Part shown: positions 1 to 8,029 of the stretch, one piece after another
Position numbering within the stretch: the stretch's first letter is position 1
Layout: each line of letters begins with the position of its first letter
Source of the DNA: an uncultured Saprospiraceae bacterium
GTDB lineage: Bacteria; Bacteroidota; Bacteroidia; Chitinophagales; Saprospiraceae
NCBI GenBank assembly: GCA_937928405.1
Contig: CALFWZ010000201.1
Location: 1-40,780 of the forward strand
DNA: 40,780 nucleotides
Direction: 5' to 3'
The notes under the pieces: generated by a model
What the model was told of the DNA's origin: nothing
Database searches by the model: none
The model's input: only the letters and a program-made list of their open reading frames with translations
Program-made: the position numbers and the translations under genes

Positions 1-489
1 AATTTTAGAATGCTTCTTTTTGGCGATTACTTCGTCTAAATTTCATCAAATAGCTACGGCTATTTTCAAAAATATTAGACTCGTACTCCCCAAAAATAAT
101 CTACTCAAAATATAAAGCAACTTAATACACAGTGTATTTAATGTTGGACATTTCTAAGATGTTAAAATAATATGTTAATAGTTATGGCTGGAAAAAGTCA
201 TGATTGATGGAGGTTTTACGAATTCTGGGTAGCGTAGAAACGAAGCTTACCCCCTATTATTTAGTTGCCCACTTTTTTTAGTAGGGAAAGAATTTTACAA
301 TTTGACGTATTAAGGGGCTTTTTGACGAAAGTCATCTTAACATCATATTGAAGATTAGATATACTATACATAAGTTTTTTTGAGTTATAATAATACTTGT
401 TTTTTCGAACCTTGACCCGCATTTTTTTGTATATATAGGTAGGAATCACTTACCCCTTAAATTTCTCAGATAATTTCATAATTTTTTTC
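1..489. other. left-edge intergenic stretch, no convincing gene
   Basis: No open frame here looks protein-like. The small minus-strand frame at 261-449 is lysine/tyrosine-rich translation of AT-rich DNA without family features. Around 48-63 there is a short hairpin (AATAGC, loop TACG, GCTATT). On the minus strand, the last roughly 80 bases could encode a short tail ending in QKEAF-stop at the edge, so the 3' end of a gene remnant is possible, but an in-frame TAG interrupts it. I make no functional call. Confidence 0.4.
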
Positions 490-1296
490 ATGAAGCGTAA
501 ACATGTAACAACGGTTTTGGCATTGACTTTAGGATTATACGGAATTCACCGATTTTATCTTGGGCAAAAGTTAAAGGGAATTCTTCATTTTAGTTTGGCG
601 ATGTTTTCTGGTTTTTTATTTTTTGAGGAAGGTGCACCACTCATTATGCTGCCAGCAATTATTGGTTTGATGGATGCTATCTTATTTATGGTTATGCCGC
701 AAGAAGAGTTTGACAATCGATATAATTTTAACTCGGTACAACAGGAGCAACTTGCTCCACAACGACGGACAAGGGCATACGATGCACGACGAGAGGAGGC
801 TCCACCTGCTTTTGAGCAATCGCTTTATGAAGAACGACAATGGGACGAACAGCCTTTTAAACGCACGGGCGTTGCAAAATTTAACCGACATGATTATTCC
901 GGAGCCATCAAAGATTTTTTGAGAGCGCTGAAAGATGCCCCCAATGATCCAGACTTGCATTTTAATTTAGCATGCTGCTACTCCATAGAAGAAGAGACCA
1001 TGATGTCGTTGTATCACTTAGATAAGGCGATCGAAAATGGATACAAAAAATTTGATAAGATTCATCGACATAGTTTTTTGAGTTATATTCGTCAGCAACC
1101 ACAATTTCAAGAGTTTGTAGATAATGATTACCAACTTGTTAATTATTACGAAGAAGTCGAGGAGGCATTGGACGAACAGCCAGAAGGATTAGAGTTGGAT
1201 GGCTTGATTGAACAGATTAAGAAACTGGGAGAATTGAGAGAGAAAGGGATTTTGACGGAGGAGGAGTTTAGGGAGCAGAAGCGGCGGTTATTGTAG
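490..1296 (+). CDS. TM2-domain membrane protein with TPR-like middle and SHOCT tail
   Basis: This 268-residue protein has three recognisable parts. Residues 1-70 form a TM2 domain: two hydrophobic helices with the typical GLYGIHRFYLGQ turn between charged ends. Residues about 125-210 are a TPR-like helical segment (FNRHDYSGAIKDFLRAL, then FNLACCYS). Residues about 238-268 are a SHOCT-type short helical pair ending KGILTEEEFREQKRRLL. TM2 proteins are inner-membrane proteins of poorly known role, and SHOCT tails are thought to mediate oligomerisation. The start is the first ATG after the AT-rich leader. It stands alone, and its stop codon runs directly into an 8-bp repeat array. Domain calls are good; function is unknown. 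Confidence 0.85.
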   Translation: MKRKHVTTVLALTLGLYGIHRFYLGQKLKGILHFSLAMFSGFLFFEEGAPLIMLPAIIGLMDAILFMVMPQEEFDNRYNFNSVQQEQLAPQRRTRAYDARREEAPPAFEQSLYEERQWDEQPFKRTGVAKFNRHDYSGAIKDFLRALKDAPNDPDLHFNLACCYSIEEETMMSLYHLDKAIENGYKKFDKIHRHSFLSYIRQQPQFQEFVDNDYQLVNYYEEVEEALDEQPEGLELDGLIEQIKKLGELREKGILTEEEFREQKRRLL

Positions 1297-1375
1297 ATGT
1301 GCGGATTGGTGGATGTGCGGATGTGCGGATATGTGGATATGTGGATATGTGGATTTTTTGATTAGTTGATTTTTT
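1296..1375. repeat. array of ten degenerate 8-bp units beginning GAT
   Basis: Starting at the last base of the preceding stop codon, the sequence reads as ten consecutive 8-mers: GATGTGCG, GATTGGTG, GATGTGCG twice, GATATGTG three times, GATTTTTT, GATTAGTT, GATTTTTT. It has the same period and GAT phase as the perfect 8-bp array at 3993-4088 (GATTTGTT register), so both may belong to one repeat family. It separates the TM2 gene from a truncated gene. Confidence 0.8.
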
Positions 1376-1395
1376 AACTTTATTATAAAATTACT

Positions 1396-1584
1396 ATGAG
1401 ACAAAATGAATTACTGGATGTGACATTTCAGTTGGCCTTAAGGATAATTGACTATTGTGAATTACTAGAGCAACATAAAAAGTATGTCATCGCTAAACAG
1501 ATTCTTCGTTCTGGAACTTCTGTTGGCGCTAATTACAGAGAATCTCAGGGAGCAAAAAGTCGAGCAGATTTTATTCATAACTAA
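1396..1584 (+). pseudogene. truncated four-helix bundle protein (S23 / intervening-sequence type)
   Basis: The 62-residue frame matches the N-terminal half of the four-helix bundle family named after proteins encoded in 23S rRNA intervening sequences. It has the helix LALRIIDYCELL and the hallmark stretch RSGTSVGANYRESQGAKSRADFIH. Family members usually run about 115-125 residues with two further helices. Here a stop follows FIHN and the remaining half is absent, the downstream DNA being the converging YagU-like gene (4-bp overlap). I read it as a 3'-truncated remnant; a short functional protein cannot be excluded. Confidence 0.75.
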
Positions 1585-2051
1585 TCAATTACTGCGAGCG
1601 TAGTTCTTCGTACTACTTCTAGTGTCACGCCATAGAGCAAATGTCCGGCAAATTCATTCCATGCGTAGTCCATGCGGACGTTGACTGGATACGGTTCCAG
1701 TCCCAGCATAGGAATCGTACTTCCATGTGTAACGGTCCAAAACCCAAGACTAAAAGGCAATCCCAAACCACTTGATATAGCAGGATTGTTAGCTGCCAAA
1801 GCGCCGTAAGCAGCACCGACGGAAGTGCCAAATGTCCAATGAATGGCATCGCTTACCAGACCTTTATTTTCATCCCGTACAGGATCTTTCCCCATTGATT
1901 TTTTAACTTTATTTGCCAAAACAACCGGAGGTGTTTCTGCCTCTTCGCTACGTACTGGATATTTAATTTCCCACCAACTTTTGGCGGCCGTGGCTACCAG
2001 GCCTCCCAATATGCCTGCGAAAAGTCCTTTTATTAATTGATCATTTTTCAT
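1581..2051 (-). CDS. YagU-like (DUF1440) inner-membrane protein
   Basis: This 156-residue protein resembles the YagU/DUF1440 family of small membrane proteins; E. coli YagU is linked to acid tolerance. It begins KGLFAGILGGLVATAAKSWWE, a glycine-rich first membrane helix. It has further hydrophobic segments around FGTSVGAAYGALA and LGLPFSLGFWTVTHG, and the family-like tail NEFAGHLLYGVTLEVVRR. Length fits the family. It lies about 150 bp downstream of the DUF2383 gene on the same strand, but a strong hairpin separates the two, so separate transcription is likely. Its 3' end overlaps the remnant at 1396-1584 by 4 bp. Confidence 0.8.
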   Translation of the reverse strand: MKNDQLIKGLFAGILGGLVATAAKSWWEIKYPVRSEEAETPPVVLANKVKKSMGKDPVRDENKGLVSDAIHWTFGTSVGAAYGALAANNPAISSGLGLPFSLGFWTVTHGSTIPMLGLEPYPVNVRMDYAWNEFAGHLLYGVTLEVVRRTTLAVID

Positions 2052-2107
2052 AAATTATTTACTATATTTTCTCTTTCTAAACTTTTACTGTTTAGTAATT
2101 ATTGAAA

Positions 2108-2142
2108 AAAGTCTATTCGGCAAAATATGCCAAACAGACTTT
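2108..2142 (-). terminator. intrinsic terminator downstream of the DUF2383 gene
   Basis: Arms AAAGTCTATTCGGCA and TGCCAAACAGACTTT pair at 13 of 15 positions around a 5-nt loop. Read on the minus strand the stem is followed by a T run (GACTTTTTTC), as expected for a Rho-independent terminator of the gene ending at 2205. A second, weaker AAGTCT/AGACTT pair lies at about 2155-2175. Confidence 0.7.
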
Positions 2143-2204
2143 AGGGAATAAGTAAAAGTCTTTAGACAGACAGACTTCTAAGTCATAAGACGTTGGCGGA
2201 TTGG

Positions 2205-2651
2205 TTATGCCACGTTTTCTCTTAGTTTCATTTCTTCGAGAGCAGCGATGATTTTATTACGCTGTTGGTCTACTACAATTCTAGCAGATGATCCGGCAGG
2301 TAGTGCATTGACAACCTCATTATAGTGTTCTAATGCGTGTTCTTCTCCCCGCACTACCTCTTCTAGAATAGCTTCGTCGCTACCACTCTCGCTCATTGTT
2401 TCTTTGATTGCGATCCAAGTTCGGTGTAAGCCGGCCGCTACTGAAGAGCCTTTTTCTACTTCACCACCCAGCTTCTTAATTTCGTTTTTTATGGCATGAC
2501 CGAAATCATAACGCTGCTTTGCGTAATTAGAGAATCTTGTTTTCAATTCTGCGTGATCTGCTCTTTCAGCGACCTGCTTGTAACCAGCTTCAGCATCATA
2601 ATTGGCAGTGATTAGTTCGTTTAATTTACTTACTTGATCTTGTGTACTCAT
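2205..2651 (-). CDS. DUF2383 / PA2169-family ferritin-like four-helix protein
   Basis: This 148-residue all-helical protein matches the PA2169/DUF2383 family of ferritin-like four-helix bundles, often stress induced. Visible family features are the opening LNELITANYDAEAGYKQVAE, the second helix LKTRFSNYAKQRYDFGHAI and the acidic motif VRGEEHALEHYNEV. The Glu/His residues in these helices could bind metal, as in ferritin-like folds, but iron binding is not established for the family. It has a complete length and its own terminator downstream. Together with the YagU-like protein it suggests a small general-stress neighbourhood. Confidence 0.85.
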   Translation of the reverse strand: MSTQDQVSKLNELITANYDAEAGYKQVAERADHAELKTRFSNYAKQRYDFGHAIKNEIKKLGGEVEKGSSVAAGLHRTWIAIKETMSESGSDEAILEEVVRGEEHALEHYNEVVNALPAGSSARIVVDQQRNKIIAALEEMKLRENVA

Positions 2652-2671
2652 TTTTTTTTAATGTTTTATGG

Positions 2672-2872
2672 TTATTTAATTCGTATTTTTCCTAAAACGA
2701 GTAAAGTGGTTGGATGTTCAATTCGGTTTTGTTTTTTATCAAATTTTTCTTTTAGATGTTCTAAACATTTTCTATAAAATTTATTTTTTGAGATTGGTTG
2801 AATACTCTGCGTATTGAATTCATGGTCTAATAAATAGTCGCTAATTTTTACTGCTTCTTTTGAAGTTACTAC
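2672..2872 (-). pseudogene. short open frame without a start codon, probable gene remnant
   Basis: Between the DUF2383 gene and Pol IV, a minus-strand frame stays open for 66 codons and reads like protein (for example KEAVKISDYLLDHEF, FYRKCLEHLKEKFDKKQNRI). It is preceded by an in-frame TAA and contains no ATG, GTG or usable TTG near its beginning. It starts within 30 bp of the Pol IV stop. I see no recognisable family. It may be the tail of a lost gene or a frameshifted small protein. Confidence 0.3.
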
Positions 2873-2900
2873 TTATTGAAAATGAACAACAACAATTTTA

Positions 2901-4148
2901 TCACGCTTCCGCTTCAGGAAAATCAAATTCTAATTGTATATTGTCATCGGGGGTTTCGCGGGTGAGGTTGGAGACGGCAATGCCTAGGAGGCGAACGGAG
3001 CCGGCTTCGGTCCAGTATTGGGTAAGGAGTTCTTGGGAGATATTGGAGAAGGTGTCTCGGTCTCGAATTTCTCGTTGAAAAGTTTTGGAGCGCGTGTAGG
3101 TTTGGAAATCGGGGGTTTTCATTTTTAGATTGATGGTGCGGCCGTAGTTGTCATTCTTTTCCATATAATCAAATACTTTGTGGGCGATGGGTTCGAGGAG
3201 TTCCCACATGGATTCGAGATTGTTTTGATCTTCGGAGAAGGTGCGTTCTGCACCGATGGATTTGCGGCGGCGGTTGGGTTCAACGGGCCGATGGTCTTCG
3301 GCGCGGATAATCCGATAGTAGTGTCGTCCTGATTTACCAAATCTTTTAAACATTTCAATTTCGTCAAATTGCTTGAGGTCTAATCCAGTTCGGATACCCA
3401 TCTTGTGCATGCGAGCTGCGGTGACCTTTCCAATACCGTGAAATTTTTCGACTGGGAGTTTTTCTAAAAAGGCTATCGCTTCTTTAGGACGGATGACTTT
3501 GATACCATTCGGTTTGTTGATGTCGGAAGCAATCTTAGCCAAAAACTTGTTAAAGGAAACACCCGCGGAGGCCGTGAGTTGGGTTTGGGCAAATATCTCA
3601 GCGCGAATGGCTTCGGCTACTGCGGTTGCGGAGGCCATTTGTTTTTTATTTTCGGTAACATCGAGATAGGCTTCGTCAAGAGACAATGGTTCGATAAGAT
3701 CGGTGTACTCAGCGAAGATCGCGCGTATTTGGTTACTGACTTCTTTGTAAACTTCGAATCTCGGTTTGACAAATATTAGATCGGGACAAAGTCGACTGGC
3801 AGTCATACTCGGCATGGCAGATCGGACTCCATAGCGACGAGCTTCATAACTAGCTGCGGCGACGACTCCACGCTGACGACTCCCCCCTACTGCGACGGGA
3901 CATCCGCGTAGATGAGGTTGGTCCCGCTGTTCTACCGAGGCGTAGAAGGCGTCCATGTCAATGTGTATTATTTTTTTTGGTGGTTGTTGGATGTTGATTT
4001 GTTGATTTGTTGATTTGTTGATTTGTTGATTTGTTGATTTGTTGATTTGTTGATTTGTTGATTTGTTGATTTGTTGATTTGTTGATTTGTTTAAGATAAT
4101 TAATAATGCCTTCTGGCGTGTAAATCTTTTGTCATAGAGAGGTTGCAA
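2901..4148 (-). CDS. dinB: DNA polymerase IV (Y-family, DinB)
   Basis: Error-prone translesion polymerase. The core starts HIDMDAFYASVEQRD (catalytic Asp64, with Asp66 beside it) and has the second catalytic motif LSLDEAYLDVT, the helix-hairpin-helix FHGIGKVTAARMHKMGI, the little-finger domain, and a C-terminal beta-clamp motif QLEFDF. The N-terminus is odd. Residues about 21-52 are encoded by 12 perfect copies of an 8-bp unit and read as STNQQINK repeats. No ATG lies between the array and the catalytic Asp. The only in-frame start upstream is a TTG at 4148, so the array appears to be translated, or a non-standard start is used. Because 8 is not a multiple of 3, loss or gain of one unit would disconnect the start from the polymerase. 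A TATCTTTA box on the minus strand (4162-4169) could be the promoter. Confidence 0.93.
   Translation of the reverse strand: MQPLYDKRFTRQKALLIILNKSTNQQINKSTNQQINKSTNQQINKSTNQQINIQQPPKKIIHIDMDAFYASVEQRDQPHLRGCPVAVGGSRQRGVVAAASYEARRYGVRSAMPSMTASRLCPDLIFVKPRFEVYKEVSNQIRAIFAEYTDLIEPLSLDEAYLDVTENKKQMASATAVAEAIRAEIFAQTQLTASAGVSFNKFLAKIASDINKPNGIKVIRPKEAIAFLEKLPVEKFHGIGKVTAARMHKMGIRTGLDLKQFDEIEMFKRFGKSGRHYYRIIRAEDHRPVEPNRRRKSIGAERTFSEDQNNLESMWELLEPIAHKVFDYMEKNDNYGRTINLKMKTPDFQTYTRSKTFQREIRDRDTFSNISQELLTQYWTEAGSVRLLGIAVSNLTRETPDDNIQLEFDFPEAEA
3993..4088. repeat. 12 perfect tandem copies of the 8-bp unit GTTGATTT
   Basis: Counting base by base gives 12 uninterrupted GTTGATTT units over 96 bp, followed by a partial GTTT. 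All three frames through the unit are free of stops, so on the minus strand it always encodes a period of eight residues (S-T-N-Q-Q-I-N-K). It lies exactly where the start region of dinB should be. A related degenerate GAT-phase 8-bp array is at 1296-1375. Confidence 0.95.
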
Positions 4149-4292
4149 AGGTTTTATTTTATAAAGATAGCCTATTCTAATTTTATTCTAAAATTATGCA
4201 AGCTTAGAGGTAATAGCTTATTAATTCAGGAGTAAATCATTGTTGAAATTTTGACTACTGGTTGACAGAAAAAATTTATTTATTAAAAAAAA

Positions 4293-4325
4293 TTTGCATA
4301 TGTGTAACTATTTTTTGTACCTTTA
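4293..4325 (+). promoter_or_regulatory. Bacteroidota-type promoter (TTTG ... TAnnTTTA)
   Basis: TTTG at 4293-4296 and TACCTTTA at 4318-4325, separated by 21 bp, resemble the Bacteroidota -33/-7 elements (TTTG and TAnnTTTG). A start of transcription near 4332 would lie downstream of the first possible ATG (4262) but upstream of the ATG at 4376. This is one reason for choosing the later start of the CoiA-like gene. Confidence 0.5.
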
Positions 4326-4375
4326 TATTGAAACACTATCAAAATAGTTACGTTCGCGCGACTTTTTACCCTATA

Positions 4376-5773
4376 ATGTCTGACATTATGAATGCAATAT
4401 CATCCACGGAGCAGAATGCTTTTAATTTAAGAATGCTTGAAATTTTTAATTTCAATACTGGAAAAATTGAACAAGCAGATTCATGGTTAAATCAAGATGA
4501 TGAGACCATTATCAAATTACGCTATGCGCTACGAGCCAATAAAAAAGCGTATGGCTGTCCCAATTGTAAAACGGGGGTAGAACTTAAAAGGGGGCACGAC
4601 GGAGCGTTTTACTTTAGACATAACCAAAAAGAAGAAGGTGTCAAATGTGCGCTAATTGATAAGTTGAGCTATACCGAAAAACGGATTCAACTCTATAATG
4701 CGTCTAAAGAAGCCGAGGAGCATGAAAAATTAAAGCAATTTATTCATGACTATTTAAAGATGGATCCAAAAGTTATTGGTGATCCAGAAGTAGAACAAAT
4801 TGTCAATGGAACAGAGGCTTTGACCAGTTGGAAGCGTCCAGATGTAAAATGTAATTATAGCCATCAGGAGATGGTCTTCGAAATTCAAAATTCGAATACG
4901 TGGTTAAGTGATATTGTGGCTAGAGATAGTTTTTACAAAAAAGAAAAAGTGGCGATCGTTTGGGTATTCAATGAATTTGATCCTTTATCGGACGTTAAGT
5001 TGACCCAAGCTGATATCATTTATAATAATCCTGAAGTCAATGCTTTCGTTTTAGACGAAGCTGCCATGAACGCCTCTAAAGCAGCCAATCGGCTGATGCT
5101 TACCTGTCATTATCGAGTTCCTTTAATTAATTTTGATAAGATGAAGATTGAGATTTCTTGGAAAAGCAGTTTAGTTGCTTTAGAAGATCTTCATATTGAT
5201 GCAGAGACTTTCAAGCCGTATGTTTTCCCCTTTTATAGAAAGTTAAACGAAGCCAAACAAGAGTTGGCAGCGCAAATACAATTCGCAGAGAAAAGGCTCG
5301 AAAAAGAAAAAGTCTACGGAAGAATCATTAAAGTCGAACGATTCGAAGAAGCGCGGAAAGCAAGATTATTGGAAGAGAAAAGAAAAAAAGAAGCGGCAGA
5401 AAAACAACGTCAAAAAATAGCTACACAGCGCGCCAAAGCAGAAAAACAAGACAAAAAGATAAAGCAGGAATGGATGGAGAAAGCGGCAGAAAATCGACTC
5501 GCTAAAATAGCGCGTCAAAGAGAAGCCGATAAGATTGAAAACAAATATCCAAAGAATTTTCAGGACCTAACCACGGCCCAATGTGTGGAGCTTATTTTTA
5601 AGAATAAATATAGTCGAGACCTCTTAAACCTCAATCGCAGACTGGCTGAATTAAAACAGTTAGGCTTTAATTTTCCCGATGATATTCTAAATATTTTAGT
5701 CAAACGCCAATCTATTGCTAAAATGGAAGGGACATTTTCGCAGACACAATTTCAGAGAGCGAGTGGGTATTAG
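4376..5773 (+). CDS. CoiA-like nuclease-domain protein (DUF6035-like) with coiled-coil tail
   Basis: With the start at 4376 the product is 465 residues. A zinc-ribbon-like segment (YGCPNCKTGVELKR, then FYFRHNQ and a later Cys) is followed by a helical linker. A restriction-endonuclease-like core comes next: RPDV, FEIQNSNTWLSDIVARDSFYKK and VAIVWVFNEFD. The D-(E-x-Q) pattern and the basic helix resemble competence protein CoiA and its relatives. The C-terminal third is a highly charged coiled coil (EEARKARLLEEKRKKEAAEK) plus a small helical end. The open frame extends 38 codons upstream to 4262, but that part is non-conserved-looking and overlaps the likely promoter. CoiA acts in DNA processing during uptake; what this stand-alone protein does is unknown. 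Confidence 0.7.
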   Translation: MSDIMNAISSTEQNAFNLRMLEIFNFNTGKIEQADSWLNQDDETIIKLRYALRANKKAYGCPNCKTGVELKRGHDGAFYFRHNQKEEGVKCALIDKLSYTEKRIQLYNASKEAEEHEKLKQFIHDYLKMDPKVIGDPEVEQIVNGTEALTSWKRPDVKCNYSHQEMVFEIQNSNTWLSDIVARDSFYKKEKVAIVWVFNEFDPLSDVKLTQADIIYNNPEVNAFVLDEAAMNASKAANRLMLTCHYRVPLINFDKMKIEISWKSSLVALEDLHIDAETFKPYVFPFYRKLNEAKQELAAQIQFAEKRLEKEKVYGRIIKVERFEEARKARLLEEKRKKEAAEKQRQKIATQRAKAEKQDKKIKQEWMEKAAENRLAKIARQREADKIENKYPKNFQDLTTAQCVELIFKNKYSRDLLNLNRRLAELKQLGFNFPDDILNILVKRQSIAKMEGTFSQTQFQRASGY

Positions 5774-5840
5774 TTTTTTATGAATATGAACCAGGAAGAT
5801 CAATGATGTCTCGATTGAAATATTAGATCTTGATTTGACC

Positions 5841-6767
5841 TTAGAAATACGCCTTCATTCCTCGCAGTCCCATATCTACCACCGGCTCTGAATTGCTGGG
5901 ATTTTCTGCATCCAAATCCCATTCATTATTTCCGTTCAAGTCTTTCCATTCAAAACTTTTATTGGTAGAAAATGAAATGGTAATGTTGATATCTTCCGTC
6001 TCTGATCCAGTAATGGTGAGCGGCGCATCAAAGCTACCAGAGACAACACAAGAGCCTTGCGGAATAGGAGACTGTGGAAATGAATTGACGACCGTAGTGG
6101 CGTTAGCTGGAGCGCTCCCGGTAAGCACTTGATTATACGCAGTGAATGGTGCTGCAAACTGCGTTTCAAAAGCCCAATATCCTTGAAGCTTGGTATCGTT
6201 CACCTCTATCTCTTCTGAAAATATTTTCAATTTATTGATTTGCGTGTTATAGCCCACAAATGAACTGATCGTTCCCGACTCGTCTTTTAAATCACCGACG
6301 ATGGGAATATTATTGAGATTATATCTTACCTCATAATTTTGATAAGCCACAGACACCCGCAGATGATTATACACGCCTGTTTGAATATCCTTGATGGGGA
6401 CCTCCAAAAAAGGCGTATTTTCATTTCCAAGAATCGCCTTGTCAAAATCAATAGCGGTAGTGAAATTATTAGTATTACTAGCAGGAACTTCCGCTCCTTT
6501 ATAAACAAAAGCGCCCGCTTGATAAGGCGTCAATTCAGTTGGTACCAACTCAATAAAATGAGCACTTAGATTAGAAAAAGCTGGACTCAACCCCGCATTG
6601 TCAGATGGCATACTAGCAGGTTGCCCAAAACTATCTAGCCGTTCTTGATTGTCATCAAACTTAAAAGTAAAGGTAACCTTGGTATCGTTAAGATCGTCCT
6701 GTGTGTCTTTTTTACAACTAAAAAATAAAACGGAGCAGGTAAGAAAGAACCAAAAAACACTTTTCAT
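5841..6767 (-). CDS. secreted lipoprotein, function unknown
   Basis: The 308-residue product starts MKSVFWFFLTCSVLFFSC, a signal peptide with a lipobox whose Cys18 would be lipidated. The mature protein is beta-rich with a Ca-binding-like loop near the C-terminus (DLNGNNEWDLD, about residues 276-286) and ends GLRGMKAYF. I do not recognise a named family, though the general form is common among Bacteroidota cell-surface lipoproteins. The gene is convergent with the CoiA-like gene (67-bp gap) and divergent from the amidase, so it is probably transcribed alone. Confidence 0.75.
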   Translation of the reverse strand: MKSVFWFFLTCSVLFFSCKKDTQDDLNDTKVTFTFKFDDNQERLDSFGQPASMPSDNAGLSPAFSNLSAHFIELVPTELTPYQAGAFVYKGAEVPASNTNNFTTAIDFDKAILGNENTPFLEVPIKDIQTGVYNHLRVSVAYQNYEVRYNLNNIPIVGDLKDESGTISSFVGYNTQINKLKIFSEEIEVNDTKLQGYWAFETQFAAPFTAYNQVLTGSAPANATTVVNSFPQSPIPQGSCVVSGSFDAPLTITGSETEDINITISFSTNKSFEWKDLNGNNEWDLDAENPSNSEPVVDMGLRGMKAYF

Positions 6768-6928
6768 GGTGGATAATTTGAAGATATCTATTTACTAATA
6801 AGTAAGATGACGTAAGAACGCCAAGAAGAAGTGATAAATTATATCCATCAAAAAGTAAAAATTCGCTCAAGTTGTTGGAATGAAGTTTTAAAAATAAACC
6901 GCTACTAAAAATTAAGTCTAAAATCCCT

Positions 6929-6936
6929 ATATTTGA
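6929..6936 (+). promoter_or_regulatory. -7 box TATATTTG upstream of the amidase gene
   Basis: TATATTTG matches the Bacteroidota -7 consensus TAnnTTTG and lies 18 bp before the ATG at 6955, implying a very short leader. No clean TTTG element at the usual -33 spacing is visible, so confidence is moderate. Confidence 0.4.
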
Positions 6937-6954
6937 CCACCAAATTTTTTAAAC

Positions 6955-7977
6955 ATGCTAAAAGGAATACTAGACTTTTTCAAAAACCTATTCTCGGGGT
7001 TGTTTGGCAGTAAAAAACAGCCAGTTCCTCCACCCCGCGAAACAACCAATCCTCCTGTTTTTGAAGAAGAAAAAGAGTCGGAGTGGGTACCGGAGGATCC
7101 CGTTATTCCTGAAGTCGACTTGGAGACCCCTGATACAGATTTGCCAGATGGGGAGCCAATAGATAGTGAAGAAGAAATACTAGCCCCGCAAGATGGCTCG
7201 GATATTCCACCAGATTCTACGGAAGTCGTCATTATCAATGAAACAGACCCTGTAATTATTACAGAGGAAGATCCCGTCACGATTGACCTACCCGAGATTC
7301 CAGATTTACCAGGAACGGTAGTCGGTGATCTGCCAGCGGACGAAGAACCCACTGAAAATAGTCGACCACATACTCAACGTTATCTTTGGTGTTTGGACAA
7401 CGGTCATGGCAGTAAGACCGCCGGAAAACGGTCACCTAAATTAGAAGACGGTCGTCAACTCTTAGAATATCGTTTTAACCGAGATATCGTCCGTCGGATA
7501 GAGATTCTTTTGCAGCAAATTGGAGTCGCTTATTTTATTGTCGTCCCGGAGATCCATACAGATAATTTTTTGGAAGGTCGCGTAAAACGAGCCAACCAAA
7601 AAGCTTCTAATTTACCCAAATTGTTTGTTTCAGTACATGCCAATGCCGCTCCTGCTCCTCATGGCAAATGGTCAAACCCATCGATCAGTGGCATTGAGAC
7701 TTGGTTTTATCACAATAGTCGTCGCGGTAAAAAAATGGCTGCCGTCTTTCAAAAACATTTGGTAGAGAAAACTGGTTTTAAAAATAGACATATCAAGTCT
7801 CGTCCAGGCAATCAATTTTTTGTACTTCGTAAAACAGGAATGACCGCCGTACTCACAGAGAATGGATTTTACAATAATAAAGCAGAATGCAAACAATTGT
7901 TGAGAGATGAGGTACGTCAAAAAATTGCACAGGCACACGTAGATGCGATTATGGAGATTGAAACATGGGGAGTGTAG
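6955..7977 (+). CDS. N-acetylmuramoyl-L-alanine amidase (Amidase_3) with long acidic linker
   Basis: This is a zinc amidase cleaving the amide between MurNAc and the stem peptide. The catalytic domain (about residues 143-340) carries the family's zinc and catalytic residues: His151 in LDNGHGSKTAGKRS, Glu171 in LLEYRFNRD, His228 in FVSVHANA and Glu302 in VLTENGFYNN. The N-terminus is unusual. A short amphipathic helix (MLKGILDFFKNLFSGLFG) replaces a normal signal peptide, and about 115 acidic, proline-rich residues follow (PDTDLPDGEPIDSEEE). The domain is close to that of phage-derived or spore-type amidases. It may be exported by another route or act in the cytoplasm or on lysis. A palindrome follows the stop, then hscB 53 bp downstream. 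Confidence 0.88.
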   Translation: MLKGILDFFKNLFSGLFGSKKQPVPPPRETTNPPVFEEEKESEWVPEDPVIPEVDLETPDTDLPDGEPIDSEEEILAPQDGSDIPPDSTEVVIINETDPVIITEEDPVTIDLPEIPDLPGTVVGDLPADEEPTENSRPHTQRYLWCLDNGHGSKTAGKRSPKLEDGRQLLEYRFNRDIVRRIEILLQQIGVAYFIVVPEIHTDNFLEGRVKRANQKASNLPKLFVSVHANAAPAPHGKWSNPSISGIETWFYHNSRRGKKMAAVFQKHLVEKTGFKNRHIKSRPGNQFFVLRKTGMTAVLTENGFYNNKAECKQLLRDEVRQKIAQAHVDAIMEIETWGV

Positions 7978-7983
7978 ATTTAA

Positions 7984-8007
7984 TGAATATTCAATATTGA
8001 ATATTCA
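7984..8007. repeat. perfect 24-bp palindrome between amidase and hscB
   Basis: TGAATATTCAAT followed by ATTGAATATTCA is self-complementary over its full 24 bp. A further CAATATTCATT lies just downstream. There is no T run, so a classical terminator is unlikely. It could be an operator, or a relic of the ATTGAATA-type simple repeats that occur between genes. Confidence 0.7.
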
Positions 8008-8029
8008 ACATCCAATATTCATTAGAAAC

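Noticed and set aside
1..130. End of an insertion sequence at the left edge
   Set aside because: A short hairpin and a possible coding tail are visible, but no transposase motif or terminal inverted repeat can be shown within the window.
3993..4088. CRISPR-like periodic array
   Set aside because: The 8-bp units are contiguous and identical, with no spacers and no cas genes nearby.
7984..8007. Terminator for the amidase gene
   Set aside because: A perfect palindrome but composed only of AT-rich words, with no T run after the stem; left as a repeat or operator candidate.
7943..8029. Upstream start for HscB
   Set aside because: The extra 29 residues overlap the amidase end and the palindrome, and known HscB proteins start at the MNYFEFYEIP equivalent.
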